Counted from the stretch's first letter, positions 6,912 through 15,893 are shown. The stretch: 40,458 nucleotides of DNA from Neolewinella lacunae (GCF_014349155.1 NZ_JACSIT010000151.1:1-40458), one strand, 5' to 3'. The notes: generated from the sequence alone by a model not told the origin. Numbers and translations: made by a program.

Positions 6912-8177
6912 TTATTTATCGACGAAGGTGATCGCTTCACCGGTTTTGCCGGCGCGGCCCGTCCGCCCCACGCGGTGGATGTACACATCGTAATCCGTCG
7001 GGGCTTCGAAGTTGATGACGTGGGTGACGTCGTCGATGTCGAGGCCGCGGGCGGCAACGTCGGTTGCGCAGAGAGCACGGATTTTGCCGCGTTTGAAATC
7101 ATCGAGGGCTTTTTGCCGGTAGTTCTGGCTTTTGTTGCCGTGGATTTCGTCGGCGGGGATGCCTTCCTGCTGGAGCTTTTTGGTCACCTTTTTCACACGG
7201 TGCTTCGTCTCGGCAAAGATCAGTACCCGCTTGAGCTCAGGCTCGCGCATGAGGCGGACCAGCTCGTCGAGTTTGTTTTCAGGGTCCACGTACCGGACCG
7301 TCTGGTTGATGTGTTCAGCGGAAGCCTCTCCGCTGCTCACCTTGAAGGTGACGGGGTCGGTAAGGAAGTGATCGATGAGTTTCTGCTGCGACTTATCAAG
7401 GGTGGCGGAAAAGAGCATCGTCTGGTCGCGCTGGCCCATTTGGTCGGCCAGGAAAACGACGTCTTTCTGGAAGCCCATGTCGAGCATCCGGTCGAACTCG
7501 TCGAGGATGAGGACGGAAGCTTCTTTGAGGTCGATCTTGCCCTGGCCGTGCAGGTCCTTGAGGCGACCGGGCGTGGCCACGATCAGGTCGTAGTCGCGCT
7601 TCAGCTTCTGGATGTCGGTATTGATGTTGCGGCCGCCGATGAGGGTCAGGGAGGTGAAGGTCATGCCCTTGGTGAGGGTGATGAACTCCTGCTCGATCTG
7701 GAGGGCGAGCTCGCGGGTGGGGGCCAGGACGAGGGTCTGGAAGGGTTCATCCTTCAACAGGGCATCGATGATGGGGATCAGGAAGGCGCCGGTTTTGCCA
7801 GTACCCGTAGTCGCGATGCCCATGATGTCCTTGAGCTGCACGATGGCGCTGAAGGCTTTTTCCTGGATTTCGGTGGGGGCCTTGAAGCCCGCCGCGCGCA
7901 GGGCGATTTTCAGCTTGGGGTGGAGGTCCCAGTCGTCGTACTTCGTTTCGGAGACGTAGGTAACGTCTTTCATGGGCACGGCTTCGTGGACCATGAGGTG
8001 GGCGTCAATGGGTTTGTAGACGTGGGTTGAGCGACGGTCGCCGCCGCCGCGGGGACCGCCGGAAGGGCGGGATCCACCGCCGCCGTTGCGACCGCCTGCT
8101 GGTCGGCTACCGCCGGGTTTATTACGACGGTTAGCGGGACGGCCCTTGGTGGCGCCGCCTGAACGAGAATTTTCCAT
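6912..8177 (-). CDS. DEAD-box (DEFD variant) ATP-dependent RNA helicase
   Basis: The start at 8177 gives 421 residues. An N-terminal basic Gly/Arg tail (about 1-50, SGGATKGRP...GPRGGGDRRS) probably binds RNA. Helicase motifs follow in order: Q-motif region WDLHPKLKIALRAAGFKAPTEIQ (83-105), Walker A ATTGTGKT (122-129), PTREL (153-157), GG (181-182), TPGR (202-205), motif II DEFD (226-229), SAT (257-259), and HRVGRTGRAG (401-410). Motif II is DEFD rather than DEAD; the substitution keeps both catalytic acids. The protein stops 11 residues after motif VI, so it lacks the C-terminal tail of many RhlE/CsdA proteins. Likely roles are ribosome assembly or mRNA turnover. The 50 in-frame codons upstream of 8177 do not look like helicase sequence. 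Confidence 0.92.
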   Translation of the reverse strand: MENSRSGGATKGRPANRRNKPGGSRPAGGRNGGGGSRPSGGPRGGGDRRSTHVYKPIDAHLMVHEAVPMKDVTYVSETKYDDWDLHPKLKIALRAAGFKAPTEIQEKAFSAIVQLKDIMGIATTGTGKTGAFLIPIIDALLKDEPFQTLVLAPTRELALQIEQEFITLTKGMTFTSLTLIGGRNINTDIQKLKRDYDLIVATPGRLKDLHGQGKIDLKEASVLILDEFDRMLDMGFQKDVVFLADQMGQRDQTMLFSATLDKSQQKLIDHFLTDPVTFKVSSGEASAEHINQTVRYVDPENKLDELVRLMREPELKRVLIFAETKHRVKKVTKKLQQEGIPADEIHGNKSQNYRQKALDDFKRGKIRALCATDVAARGLDIDDVTHVINFEAPTDYDVYIHRVGRTGRAGKTGEAITFVDK

Positions 8178-8682
8178 AAAAAGTAAAAGAGGAGGGAGGA
8201 AAGCCGAGAACTGTGGGATTACATCACGCTCGGGCGTCCTGAAATTGGATGGTTGTGGGGTCGGAAGACACAAACCGCCGGCAGCAATCCACGCGCATAA
8301 ATACGCGTTCGCCGGAATTTGGTGCAAAAATAGGGCTTTCCAGGCACATTAACAAGTAAAATGACAAAGACTTGGATAATTAGCGTTTAAACGGCCAATT
8401 CAGAGGGCGCAAGGTGAAATAAAAAACCCACACGCGCCCCCGGAGTGGTTTGACTCCTCGACAAAAACATGGTTGGGATAGCTGGGCTGGTTCGGTAATC
8501 CCCTTGTCTGCCACGAACCGGGGTCCGTTTGAGAAACCTGACAAGTCAAAGGTTTTGAGGCCCGCCCTAGACAGCCCTAAGTCACTTCCCAATTTAGATA
8601 AAATGTAGGGTCAACCAAAATTTCGGAGCGACGTGTGGTTGGGGGTTATAACGCGGCGGGGGGCTTTTGGTTTTGGTTGGAT

Positions 8683-8756
8683 CCGGACCTCTGGTCCGGC
8701 TTTTCTTAGCCCATGGAGTGACATGGAGTTTTGCTTAGAGTTACCTGGAGTTTGGA
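8683..8756 (-). repeat. ACTCCATG/CCGGAC element
   Basis: The perfect palindrome CCGGACCTCTGGTCCGG (8683-8699) is followed by CTTAGCCCATGGAGT, ACATGGAGT and CCTGGAGT. Related units occur at 15960-16030, 22664-22712, 31441-31618 and 35713-35887. Confidence 0.8.
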
Positions 8757-8790
8757 GAAGTGGAGATGTTTCCCCGAGACCGGGCCAAAT

Positions 8791-8885
8791 CTTAGTGCTC
8801 TCAGTGCTCTTAGTGTCCTTAGTGTTTCAAAAAAAGAGCGAAGCTCCAAAAAAACCAGTGGTTCAAAAAAGAACGAAGCTCTTCC
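8791..8885 (-). repeat. ACTAAG-ladder repeat
   Basis: Four units of CTTAGTG or TCAGTG, about 10 bases apart, are followed by TTTCAAAAAAAGAGC and the palindrome GAGCGAAGCTC. A second GTGGTTCAAAAAAGAACGAAGCTC follows. On the minus strand each is a hairpin, T tract, GAACCAC and ladder. Confidence 0.8.
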
Positions 8886-8996
8886 TTCCTCATACAACGC
8901 TCCAGGGCCCAACGACGTCCTTTAACTGACATTTAACTGACCCCCAGGTGGCAGTTTCGTGACATAACCAGTAACTTTACGCTAAACTCCCAGCAT

Positions 8997-10226
8997 ATGC
9001 ACCGTTTACTTACCCTCTTTGCTATTGTTTCCCTGTTTCTGCTGACCGCCTGTTTGCCGGAGTCATCCACGATTGACGCTCCGCGGGTAGATGGGTTCAG
9101 CGACCCCGACGATTTGCGGTTCAATGATGAGGAGTTTGCGACCTTGAGTGCCCAACTCAACATCCCCCGGGAAATTCCCCAGCCCATAACGCGTTTGCCG
9201 CAGCACATTGGCAATTCTACGGGGATGAGTGAACTGCTCACCTCCTCTTCCGACGCCCGCAAGGCCCTGCTGGGCCGGGTCCTTTTCTACGACAAGCAAC
9301 TCTCCGCCACGGGCGAAACCAGCTGCGCCACTTGCCACCTGCAGGAAAAGGCCTTCTCCGACGACAAAGCCTTTTCCGACGGCATCAACGGTGCGGTGAC
9401 CAAGCGCAACTCCATCGCCCTGGGTTCCGTACCCACCTTTGCCCCGGCGGTGAGCGGTTACGGCAGCTCCGACGACGGCGAGAACCGGGCCGTGGAAGGC
9501 CGCGTAAAGTTTTTCTGGGATGAGCGCGCCGCCACCATCAAAGAACAAAGCATCGCCACCATCCAGGACCCCATCGAAATGGGCAAAGACCTGCACCAGC
9601 TTTCTTCCGAGCTGCGCAACCAGGAGATTTACCGCATCCTCAGCGTCAAAGCCTTCGGTACCGCCGACCTGACGCCCGACCGGATCACGCTGGCCCTCGA
9701 AAAATTCACCGCCTCCATCATGTCCATGAACTCCCGCTTTGACGAGCTCGTCGACGCTGAACAACGCGGACAACAACTCAACGGGCGATTTACTGATTCA
9801 GAGCTGGCGGGGCGCCGACTCTTCCTGGTAAACTGCGCCAGCTGCCACAGCCCCAGCCTGACGGAGCCCTTGGTTCCCGTGGCCAACAACGGCCTGGAAG
9901 TCACTTACGCCGACCAGGGCGTAGGCGGCAGAACGGGCAGCCCCTTTGACAACGGCGTCTTCAAGGTTCCTTTCCTGCGCAACGTTGCGCTGACCGGGCC
10001 GTACATGCACGACGGCCGCTTCGCCACCCTGCGGGAAGTTATTGACCACTACAGCGACGGCATCCAAGACCACCGCAACCTCCACCCATTGCTGCGGGAC
10101 GCGAACAACCGTCCCCGTAAGATGCGCTTCAGCGAAGCCGAAAAGCAAGCCCTGCTGGACTTCCTGGCGATGACGACCGACGAAAGTGTGCTGCGCGATC
10201 CCGCGCTGGCGGATCCTTTCCGGTAG
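8997..10226 (+). CDS. Di-haem cytochrome c peroxidase (CcpA/MauG family) lipoprotein
   Basis: The 409-residue protein begins with a lipoprotein signal (FLLTAC, Cys19), so it is probably anchored in the periplasm. Two haem c attachment motifs are present: CATCH (110-114) and CASCH (280-284). The layout matches bacterial di-haem peroxidases: [19 protein letters not shown] before the first haem, [14 protein letters not shown] (172-185) and [31 protein letters not shown] near the second domain. The family reduces hydrogen peroxide with electrons from cytochromes; some members are MauG-like oxidases, and sequence alone does not separate these. It stands alone. Haem c maturation genes are not in the window. 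Confidence 0.9.
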   Translation: MHRLLTLFAIVSLFLLTACLPESSTIDAPRVDGFSDPDDLRFNDEEFATLSAQLNIPREIPQPITRLPQHIGNSTGMSELLTSSSDARKALLGRVLFYDKQLSATGETSCATCHLQEKAFSDDKAFSDGINGAVTKRNSIALGSVPTFAPAVSGYGSSDDGENRAVEGRVKFFWDERAATIKEQSIATIQDPIEMGKDLHQLSSELRNQEIYRILSVKAFGTADLTPDRITLALEKFTASIMSMNSRFDELVDAEQRGQQLNGRFTDSELAGRRLFLVNCASCHSPSLTEPLVPVANNGLEVTYADQGVGGRTGSPFDNGVFKVPFLRNVALTGPYMHDGRFATLREVIDHYSDGIQDHRNLHPLLRDANNRPRKMRFSEAEKQALLDFLAMTTDESVLRDPALADPFR

Positions 10227-10359
10227 CCAAATCGCGCCACTTAATGGGGCAAGGTTTCGTAGGTACGGCTAATTTGCCTTTATTTGGCCCCGCAGGTTGC
10301 GGCAGCGCTGGGCGAATGTTCTCCCCGGTTGCGCTAAACCGCCGTCTTGCCCACCCGCC

Positions 10360-11421
10360 ATGCTTGCCCACCTTACCTCCCCTACCCTTTTGCTGAGTGA
10401 AAGTAAAGTCCGCAGCAACCTGCAGCGCATGGCCGAGCGGGCTGCGCGACACGGCCTTGACCTGATCCCCCACTTCAAAACCCACCAATCGGCGACGGTG
10501 AGCGCCTGGGCGAGGGAATACGGCGTTCGGGAGGTCACCGTGACCAGCCTGCGCATGGCCCAAGACGCCGTAGAAGCGGGCTGGAAGCGGATCACTATTG
10601 CCATGCCGCTGAACGTGCGGGAGTTACCGGCCCTCGCGGAGCTGGCCCAACGAGTCAATTTATCGGTTTTTCTCACTAACGCGGTAGCCGCCGAGGCCTT
10701 GGCGGCAAGGCGGATTCCGGGGCTTCGCTACTTCATTGAAGTGGATGCGGGCTACGGGCGCTCGGGAGTCCCCTGGGACGCACGGGAGGAGATTGAAGGC
10801 ATCGTAGCGGCGGCCGGGGAAGCGGGCTTCCGGGGATTTTACGTGCACTCCGGCCATACTTACGCGGCGGGCGGAGCGGCGGAGCTGGCGCGGGTCCACC
10901 AATCTTTACTGGACATCATCGTGCAAATGCGGGAAGGCTTTGGGGGCCGGCCCCTGGAATTTGCCGTGGGTGACACGCCGGCTTGCAGTACGCAGGAGGA
11001 TTTCCGGGGGGTAACGAGCATCGGCCCGGGCAATTTTTTCTACTACGACCTGGTGCAGACGGAGCTGGGGGCCTGTACATTGGAAGATATTGCCGTTTGC
11101 CTGGCGGTGCCGGTCGTGCAGGTGATTCCTGCACGGGGCGAAGTCATCGTCCACGGTGGCTGGGTGCAGTTGGGGGCGGATCGCCTGCCGGACGGGCGTT
11201 ACGGGGCCGTGGTTCGGCTACAACCCGACGGCACCTGGGAGGCCCGGGTAACGTCGGGGGCGTACGTAAAAAAACTGAGCCAGGAGCACGGTACCTTAGC
11301 ACTGCCAGCTGCTTGGCTGGCGGAAATGAAACCGGGTGATCTGTTGGGGGTCTTACCCGTACACGCCTGCGCCACGGTGCACGGGATGCGGGCAACGGGG
11401 GAAACAGTGGTGGTACCCTGA
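10360..11421 (+). CDS. PLP-dependent D-threonine aldolase-like enzyme
   Basis: The start at 10360 gives 353 residues with the fold III (alanine racemase-like) N-terminal domain. The PLP lysine is expected in PHFKTHQS (K40). EVDAGYGRSGV and FYVHSGHTY follow, and GVTSIGPGNFFYYDLVQ lies in the barrel. The C-terminal D-threonine aldolase-like domain ends in LPVHACATVHGM, where the family usually has an HxCxT metal site. The substrate is probably a D-3-hydroxyamino acid such as D-threonine. An in-frame TTG or other start further upstream was rejected, since the extra 21 residues are unlike the family. The next two genes run in the same direction, but a hairpin lies in between. Confidence 0.85.
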   Translation: MLAHLTSPTLLLSESKVRSNLQRMAERAARHGLDLIPHFKTHQSATVSAWAREYGVREVTVTSLRMAQDAVEAGWKRITIAMPLNVRELPALAELAQRVNLSVFLTNAVAAEALAARRIPGLRYFIEVDAGYGRSGVPWDAREEIEGIVAAAGEAGFRGFYVHSGHTYAAGGAAELARVHQSLLDIIVQMREGFGGRPLEFAVGDTPACSTQEDFRGVTSIGPGNFFYYDLVQTELGACTLEDIAVCLAVPVVQVIPARGEVIVHGGWVQLGADRLPDGRYGAVVRLQPDGTWEARVTSGAYVKKLSQEHGTLALPAAWLAEMKPGDLLGVLPVHACATVHGMRATGETVVVP

Positions 11422-11428
11422 ATGACAA

Positions 11429-11460
11429 ACGCTCTGCCACAGCAACCTGGGACAGAGCGT
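11429..11460 (+). terminator. Inverted repeat after the aldolase-like gene
   Basis: ACGCTCTG (11429-11436) pairs perfectly with CAGAGCGT (11453-11460). There is no strong T tract, so it could be a terminator, an attenuator or an mRNA end stabiliser between the first and second gene of the cluster. Confidence 0.45.
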
Positions 11461-11482
11461 GTAAATCGCGTTGAGAGACGCT

Positions 11483-12322
11483 ATGTACGCCCAAATTAAT
11501 ACATTCATAGATAAAATAAAAACAGAAATGAGGGAAATGACATCGACCGACGCAGATACAGGGGCCGAAACAAAATTAAAAGGTGATGAACGACCCAATA
11601 TTACCGTCCAAAGGATTAATTTTTTATCCTCCCCCCGCAACATCAGCACGGCATTGATGTACAGTTTCGCGCAACACCCCGAAGTAGCGGTGGTTGATGA
11701 ACCCCTGTACGCGCACTACCTGCGGCACCAGACGACCGTAGCCGAGCATCCGGGTCGGGAGGCCGTATTGGCCAGCCAGGAAAACGATGGCGAGAAAGTA
11801 GTGGCAGCCATGTTGAACGACGACTACGGAAAACCCTGCGTCATCTTCAAGCAAATGACCCATCATTTAATCGCCCTCGACCTGGCATTTTTAGACCGGA
11901 TGCAAAATATCCTGCTCATCCGCGATCCCCGGGCCATCCTCAGTTCGTACGGCAAAGTAGTGTCGGAGGTGAGTGCTCAGGACGTTGGCATCGGGCAACA
12001 ACACGAGCTCTACCACACTCTGAAGGCAGCGGGTAAGTTAACGGCCGTGGTAGACAGTGCACGCTTGCTCCAGAATCCCGCCGGGGTACTTTCGCGGCTC
12101 TGCGCAGCCATCGGGATAGCATATACCCCTGCGATGTTGCAATGGCCAGCCGGGCCGCGGCCCGAAGACGGCGTGTGGGCCCCGTACTGGTACGCCAACG
12201 TGCACGCCAGCACCGGCTTTCAGCCCTACGTTCCGAAAGACTACCCCCTCCCTCCCCACCTGGAAGCGATTGCCGAAGCCTGCCAGCCGCTCTACGCCAC
12301 GCTTCTGGAGGCGGCGTTGTAG
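11483..12322 (+). CDS. Sulfotransferase-like P-loop protein
   Basis: From the ATG at 11483 the protein has 279 residues. The conserved core begins at residue 43 with QRINFLSSPRNISTALMYSF, which resembles the 5' phosphosulfate-binding loop of sulfotransferases. NILLIRDPRAILSSYGKV (143-159) resembles the 3' phosphate-binding motif. Proteins of this kind are usually named sulfotransferase family and are found beside, or fused to, class IV aminotransferases, as here. Whether they use PAPS is not established. The first 40 residues are AT-rich at the DNA level and low in conservation, so ATGs at 11528 or 11537 are possible true starts. The gene lies 86 bases before the aminotransferase gene and is probably co-transcribed with it. 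Confidence 0.75.
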   Translation: MYAQINTFIDKIKTEMREMTSTDADTGAETKLKGDERPNITVQRINFLSSPRNISTALMYSFAQHPEVAVVDEPLYAHYLRHQTTVAEHPGREAVLASQENDGEKVVAAMLNDDYGKPCVIFKQMTHHLIALDLAFLDRMQNILLIRDPRAILSSYGKVVSEVSAQDVGIGQQHELYHTLKAAGKLTAVVDSARLLQNPAGVLSRLCAAIGIAYTPAMLQWPAGPRPEDGVWAPYWYANVHASTGFQPYVPKDYPLPPHLEAIAEACQPLYATLLEAAL

Positions 12323-12408
12323 AAGCTTCCGTGCACTTCTTCAGAATAGCTTATTCTTGTCGCCAAAATCGACGCGCTTAAGGTGCATCAACATTTAGTT
12401 TACAACCC

Positions 12409-13287
12409 ATGCTACAACAATTCAATGCTGCCAACCGGGACATCCTGGTGTACATCGACGGGGAACTGCTGCACCGCGACGCGGCCAAGGTGAGTGTATT
12501 TGACAGCAGCGTCCAGGGCGGCGATGCGGTGTGGGAAGGCCTGCGGGTGTACCGGGGGAAAGTCTTTACGCTGGAGGCCCACCTGGACCGGCTTTTCGAT
12601 TCGGCCCACGCCATGCTTTTCCGGGGGATTCCCAGTCGGGAGGAAGTAACCCGGGCCATCTACCGCACGCTGGAAGCAAATGACATGACCGATGGGGTGC
12701 ACATCCGCCTGACGCTTACACGGGGACGCAAAATTACCTCGGGCATGGACCCGCGTTTGAACCAGGAAGGTTGCACCCTGATCGTCCTGGCCGAACACAA
12801 ACCACCCGTGTACCCGGCGAGCATCAGGCTCATCACCACCAGCGTGCGGCGGAACAGCCCAATGAGTGTAGACAGCAAGATCCACCACAACAACCTGATC
12901 AACAACATCTTCGCCAAAATCGAGGCCAATAACGCCGGGGCGGACGCAGGGTTGATGCTCGATAAAGACGGCTACGTGGCCGAGGCCAACGGCGTAAATG
13001 TCTTCTGTATCCGGCGCGGAACGGTTTACACGCCCTACGCCGATTACTGCCTGCCGGGCATTACCCGGGCTACGGTGATGCGCCTGTGCCGCGAAAATGG
13101 CATCCCCTGCGAGGAAAGACGCCTTTCACTGACCGAGTTTTATACGGCCGACGAAGTATTCACCACCGGCACCATGGGTGAACTGACGCGGGTAGACCAC
13201 ATCGACGGAAGGGAAATCGTCAATAAGCACGGCAGATCGGTGCTCGACCGGCTCCAGGAGCTGTTTCGGGCCCTGACGGAGCAGTAA
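12409..13287 (+). CDS. Class IV (branched-chain/D-amino acid) aminotransferase
   Basis: The 292-residue protein has a fold type IV PLP enzyme pattern: VYIDGELLHRDAAKVSVFDSSVQGGDAVWEGLRVY (14-48), HLDRLFDSAHAM (58-69), HIRLTLTRG (98-106), the lysine region VDSKIHHNNLINN (154-166, K157 likely binds PLP), and GYVAEANGVNVFCI (188-201). YCLPGITRATVMRL and EVFTTGTMGELTRV complete the cofactor pocket. The family includes IlvE branched-chain transaminases, D-amino acid transaminases and aminodeoxychorismate lyase; the sequence does not settle which. The neighbouring D-threonine-aldolase-like gene leaves a D-amino acid role open, but branched-chain transamination is the default. Confidence 0.85.
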   Translation: MLQQFNAANRDILVYIDGELLHRDAAKVSVFDSSVQGGDAVWEGLRVYRGKVFTLEAHLDRLFDSAHAMLFRGIPSREEVTRAIYRTLEANDMTDGVHIRLTLTRGRKITSGMDPRLNQEGCTLIVLAEHKPPVYPASIRLITTSVRRNSPMSVDSKIHHNNLINNIFAKIEANNAGADAGLMLDKDGYVAEANGVNVFCIRRGTVYTPYADYCLPGITRATVMRLCRENGIPCEERRLSLTEFYTADEVFTTGTMGELTRVDHIDGREIVNKHGRSVLDRLQELFRALTEQ

Positions 13288-13396
13288 GCGGCCTTCTTTT
13301 TTTTGCGGCTTATAAAAAACTTATCTTACGCAGCCTGGCTAAAGAGGGATAGACGTCATTCAGTTGGCCATTCCCTGCTCCTTATCCTTACTGTGA

Positions 13397-13414
13397 GCAC
13401 CTGCGGCCGCGCCC
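13397..13414 (+). repeat. 18-mer GCACCTGCGGCCGCGCCC, exact copy
   Basis: An exact forward copy, preceded by CCTGCTCCTTATCC as in other copies. It lies between the aminotransferase and small membrane protein genes. Confidence 0.85.
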
Positions 13415-13453
13415 GTAGAAAACAGTTTCCCGGAATAACAAAAACTGCGTAAG

Positions 13454-13717
13454 ATGGAAAATAAAAGCAACGAAACCTCTACTGTAGCGGCCTTACTGGC
13501 GAAGAAAAAGACCCTGCGGACCATCGTCATGGTGCTCTCCCTGCTGATTTTGCTGTACGGTATTTACTTCGTAGCAAAGCTCGTGGCGGGCACCTGGGAG
13601 GCTAACAACACGCTGGGGATCGTTGGGCTCGGTGTTATTGTGGTTGCCCTTTCGCTGGTCACGACGCAGTTGACGACGGTGGAAAAAGAACTGAAGGAAA
13701 GGCAGGCGAAGGAATAA
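13454..13717 (+). CDS. Small two-helix membrane protein
   Basis: The 87-residue protein has a polar start (MENKSNETSTVAALLAKKK), two hydrophobic helices (about 22-43, TIVMVLSLLILLYGIYFVAKLV; about 52-70, NNTLGIVGLGVIVVALSLV) and a charged coiled tail (TVEKELKERQAKE). The positive residues before helix 1 suggest both termini face the cytoplasm. I do not recognise the family. It runs in the same direction as rpe, 120 bases further on, but rpe has its own promoter-like element, so co-transcription is uncertain. Confidence 0.7.
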   Translation: MENKSNETSTVAALLAKKKTLRTIVMVLSLLILLYGIYFVAKLVAGTWEANNTLGIVGLGVIVVALSLVTTQLTTVEKELKERQAKE

Positions 13718-13789
13718 ACCCCGGGCTTAGGCCCCCTTACAGCAGCGGAAAAAATACCGCCTGAGGACATCCTTTATCCGGCGATCCCG

Positions 13790-13797
13790 TAGCTTTG
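13790..13797 (+). promoter_or_regulatory. Candidate -7 element TAGCTTTG for rpe
   Basis: A full TAnnTTTG match 40 bases before the rpe start, with a T-rich CTTTATC about 18 bases upstream in the -33 region. Confidence 0.5.
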
Positions 13798-13837
13798 TCG
13801 CCTCCGGCCTGACCGGAAGGCAAAAGCCCACTACCCG

Positions 13838-14509
13838 ATGCATTTAGTTGCCCCATCCCTGCTCGCCGCCGATTTTCGCCGCCTCGACCAAGCCATCGCA
13901 TTGATCAACGACAGTGAAGCCGACTGGTTCCACCTGGACGTGATGGACGGCAATTTCGTGCCCAATATTTCTTTCGGACAGTTCATCATTGAGCAGGTGG
14001 CCCGGGACGCGAAAAAGTACTGCGATGTTCACCTCATGATCGAGCAACCGGAGCGCTACATTGAGAGTTTTGCCAAGGCGGGTGCGCAGGGCATTACGGT
14101 GCACGCCGAGGCGACCAAGCACCTGCACCGCGTCGTCCAGCAAATCAAGGAAGCGGGTTGTAAGGCGGGCGTTGCGCTGAATCCCCATACGCCCGTTAAC
14201 GTCCTGGAAAACCTCATCGAAGACCTCGATCTGGTGCTCATCATGACGGTTAATCCCGGCTTCGGGGGGCAGAAATTTATTTACCAGAGCATCCCGAAAA
14301 TCCGGCAGGCGCAGGAGTTGATCACCATCCACAACTCGCCCGCCCTGATTGAGGTCGATGGCGGCATTGGTTTGCACAACGCCCAGAAGGTGCTCGAAGC
14401 CGGAGCGCGGGTCTTGGTGGCGGGGAGCTCCGTTTTCGGGGCGAAGGACCCGGCGGAGACGATCCGGCAGTTGAAGGGGATTGCGGGGAACCCGGTGGCG
14501 TTTGTTTAA
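13838..14509 (+). CDS. rpe: Ribulose-phosphate 3-epimerase
   Basis: The 223-residue protein is of normal family length and reads as an intact TIM barrel. APSLLAADFRRLDQAI at the N-terminus, WFHLDVMDGNFVPNISFG (metal-binding His and Asp), CDVHLMIEQPERYI, GVALNPHTPVNVLE, LVLIMTVNPGFGGQKFI and LIEVDGGIGLHNAQ are all hallmark motifs. It interconverts ribulose 5-phosphate and xylulose 5-phosphate in the pentose phosphate pathway in the cytoplasm. It is transcribed toward purM, which lies on the other strand. Confidence 0.97.
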   Translation: MHLVAPSLLAADFRRLDQAIALINDSEADWFHLDVMDGNFVPNISFGQFIIEQVARDAKKYCDVHLMIEQPERYIESFAKAGAQGITVHAEATKHLHRVVQQIKEAGCKAGVALNPHTPVNVLENLIEDLDLVLIMTVNPGFGGQKFIYQSIPKIRQAQELITIHNSPALIEVDGGIGLHNAQKVLEAGARVLVAGSSVFGAKDPAETIRQLKGIAGNPVAFV

Positions 14510-14534
14510 GGGGGTAGAGGGGTTGGCAGAGGCG

Positions 14535-14645
14535 GTACTGTCGCGGCTTTAGCCCGCCCCCCTCTTGAGCGCAGCTCAACCTTTTCCCTAGGCCTAAGTC
14601 GGGCTGAAGCCCGAGAGGCTTAGTCGGGCTAAAGCCGCGACAATA
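14535..14645. repeat. GGGCTAAAGCC palindromic repeat cluster
   Basis: GTCGCGGCTTTAGCCCG near 14540 is mirrored by TCGGGCTAAAGCCGCGAC near 14625-14643, with a third unit (AGTCGGGCTGAAGCCCGA) between. The flanking TACTGTCGCGG and CCGCGACAATA also mirror each other. It lies between the convergent rpe and purM genes and could act as a terminator for both. Fragments of the same family occur at about 2718 and 2863. Confidence 0.7.
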
Positions 14646-14662
14646 CCTTAAGCGACAACACC

Positions 14663-15838
14663 TTACTCAAAGTAGTCCTCCACCCCGGAGGGCGTGTGCA
14701 GGCGGACAGTCGGCTTTTCCGCCGCCTCGACGTAGCCCACCACCTGCGCGGCAATGTTGAAACCCGCGGCAATATCGATCACCGCCTGCGCGGCGCTGGC
14801 CGGCAGGTAGACCTCAAGACGGTGGCCCATGTTGAAAACCTGGTAGAGTTCGCGCCAGTTGGTCCCACTTTCCTGGTGGATGAGCTGGAAGAGCGGTGGT
14901 GGGGCGAAGAGTTGATCTTTGACGATGCGGACGTCGTCGATGAACTTAATGACCTTGGTTTGGGCACCACCGGTGCAGTGGATGATGCCGGCTATTTCGG
15001 CTTGCAACTCGGCCAGCAGGACCTTGAGTACCGGCAGGTAGGTCCGGGTGGGGCTCAATACCAGCTTGCCGGCGCTCATGCTTTGGCCGTTCCCGAGGTC
15101 GATGGGCTCCGTCAGGGACCGGCTGCCGGTGTAGACGACCGAGCGGGGCACTTCGGGGTCGAAGCTTTCGGGGTATTTATCAGCGTAAGCGTGGTGGAAT
15201 ACGTCGTGGCGGGCGCTCGTCAGGCCGTTGCTGCCCATGCCGCCGTTGTATTCGTCTTCGTAGCTCGCCTGCCCGTAGCTGGCCAGGCCGACGATGACGT
15301 TGCCCGGCTGGATGTTATTGACGAGCAATTTATCGCGGCGCAGGCGGGCGAAGGTGGTGTAGCCCACGTCGATGGTTCGCACGATATCGCCCACGTCGGC
15401 CGTCTCCCCGCCGGTGAGGTGGAGGCCTACGCCGTGCTGGGCCATGCGGTCGGCAAAGCGCTGGGCGCCGTGGATGATGGTGGCCAGGACTTCGCCCGGA
15501 ATGCGGTTTTTGTTGCGGCCGATGGTGGAGCTGATCAGGATGTTATCAACCGCGCCGACGCAGCCCATGTCGTCGAGGTTCATCACCAGGCTATCCTGGA
15601 CGATGCCTTCCCAGACGGAGAGGTCGCCGGTTTCCTTCCAGTAGAGGTAGGCGAGGCTGGTTTTGGTGCCGGCCGTATCGGCGTGCATGATGTTGCACCA
15701 GGCGGGATCTCCTCCCGCTACGTCGGGCAAAACTTTGCAGAAAGCCCGGGGAAAAAGGCCCTTATCCAGGCCCTTGATGGCTTCGTGCACCTCGGATTTG
15801 GTGGCGGAAACGCCGCGTTGCTCGTATTTGCTTGGCAT
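14663..15838 (-). CDS. purM: Phosphoribosylformylglycinamidine cyclo-ligase (AIR synthase)
   Basis: The 391-residue protein has the PurM pattern in its longer Bacteroidota form. MPSKYEQRGVSATKSEVHEAI opens it. HADTAGTKTSLAY (ATP/substrate site), DMGCVGAVDNILISSTIGRNK, HLTGGETADVGDIV, VIVGLASYGQASYEDEYNGGMGSNGLTSARHD and HCTGGAQTKV follow, then VFNMGHRLEVYLP and VVGYVE near the end. It closes the imidazole ring to give 5-aminoimidazole ribonucleotide, step five of purine synthesis. No other pur gene is nearby. The start at 15838 gives a normal N-terminus. Confidence 0.93.
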   Translation of the reverse strand: MPSKYEQRGVSATKSEVHEAIKGLDKGLFPRAFCKVLPDVAGGDPAWCNIMHADTAGTKTSLAYLYWKETGDLSVWEGIVQDSLVMNLDDMGCVGAVDNILISSTIGRNKNRIPGEVLATIIHGAQRFADRMAQHGVGLHLTGGETADVGDIVRTIDVGYTTFARLRRDKLLVNNIQPGNVIVGLASYGQASYEDEYNGGMGSNGLTSARHDVFHHAYADKYPESFDPEVPRSVVYTGSRSLTEPIDLGNGQSMSAGKLVLSPTRTYLPVLKVLLAELQAEIAGIIHCTGGAQTKVIKFIDDVRIVKDQLFAPPPLFQLIHQESGTNWRELYQVFNMGHRLEVYLPASAAQAVIDIAAGFNIAAQVVGYVEAAEKPTVRLHTPSGVEDYFE

Positions 15839-15893
15839 GGGCGCGAAGATAGAACGAATGTTGGCGAAAGTGCGGTAGTGAGGGTGGATGTTT

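Larger units (their letters stand above)
8178..8996. other. Long intergenic region made of repeats
   Basis: Open frames here are short and cross recognisable repeats, so no gene is called. It holds a CCGGAC...GTCCGG palindrome followed by CATGGAGT units (8683-8756) and a ladder of CTTAGTG units with two hairpin/A-tract segments (8791-8885). The stretch 8178-8680 shows nothing recognisable. A TAACTTTA at about 8972 may be the -7 element of the peroxidase gene. Confidence 0.6.

Noticed and set aside
8633..8929. 98-residue open frame on the plus strand
   Set aside because: It runs through the CATGGAGT and CTTAGTG repeats, and the product has no recognisable features.
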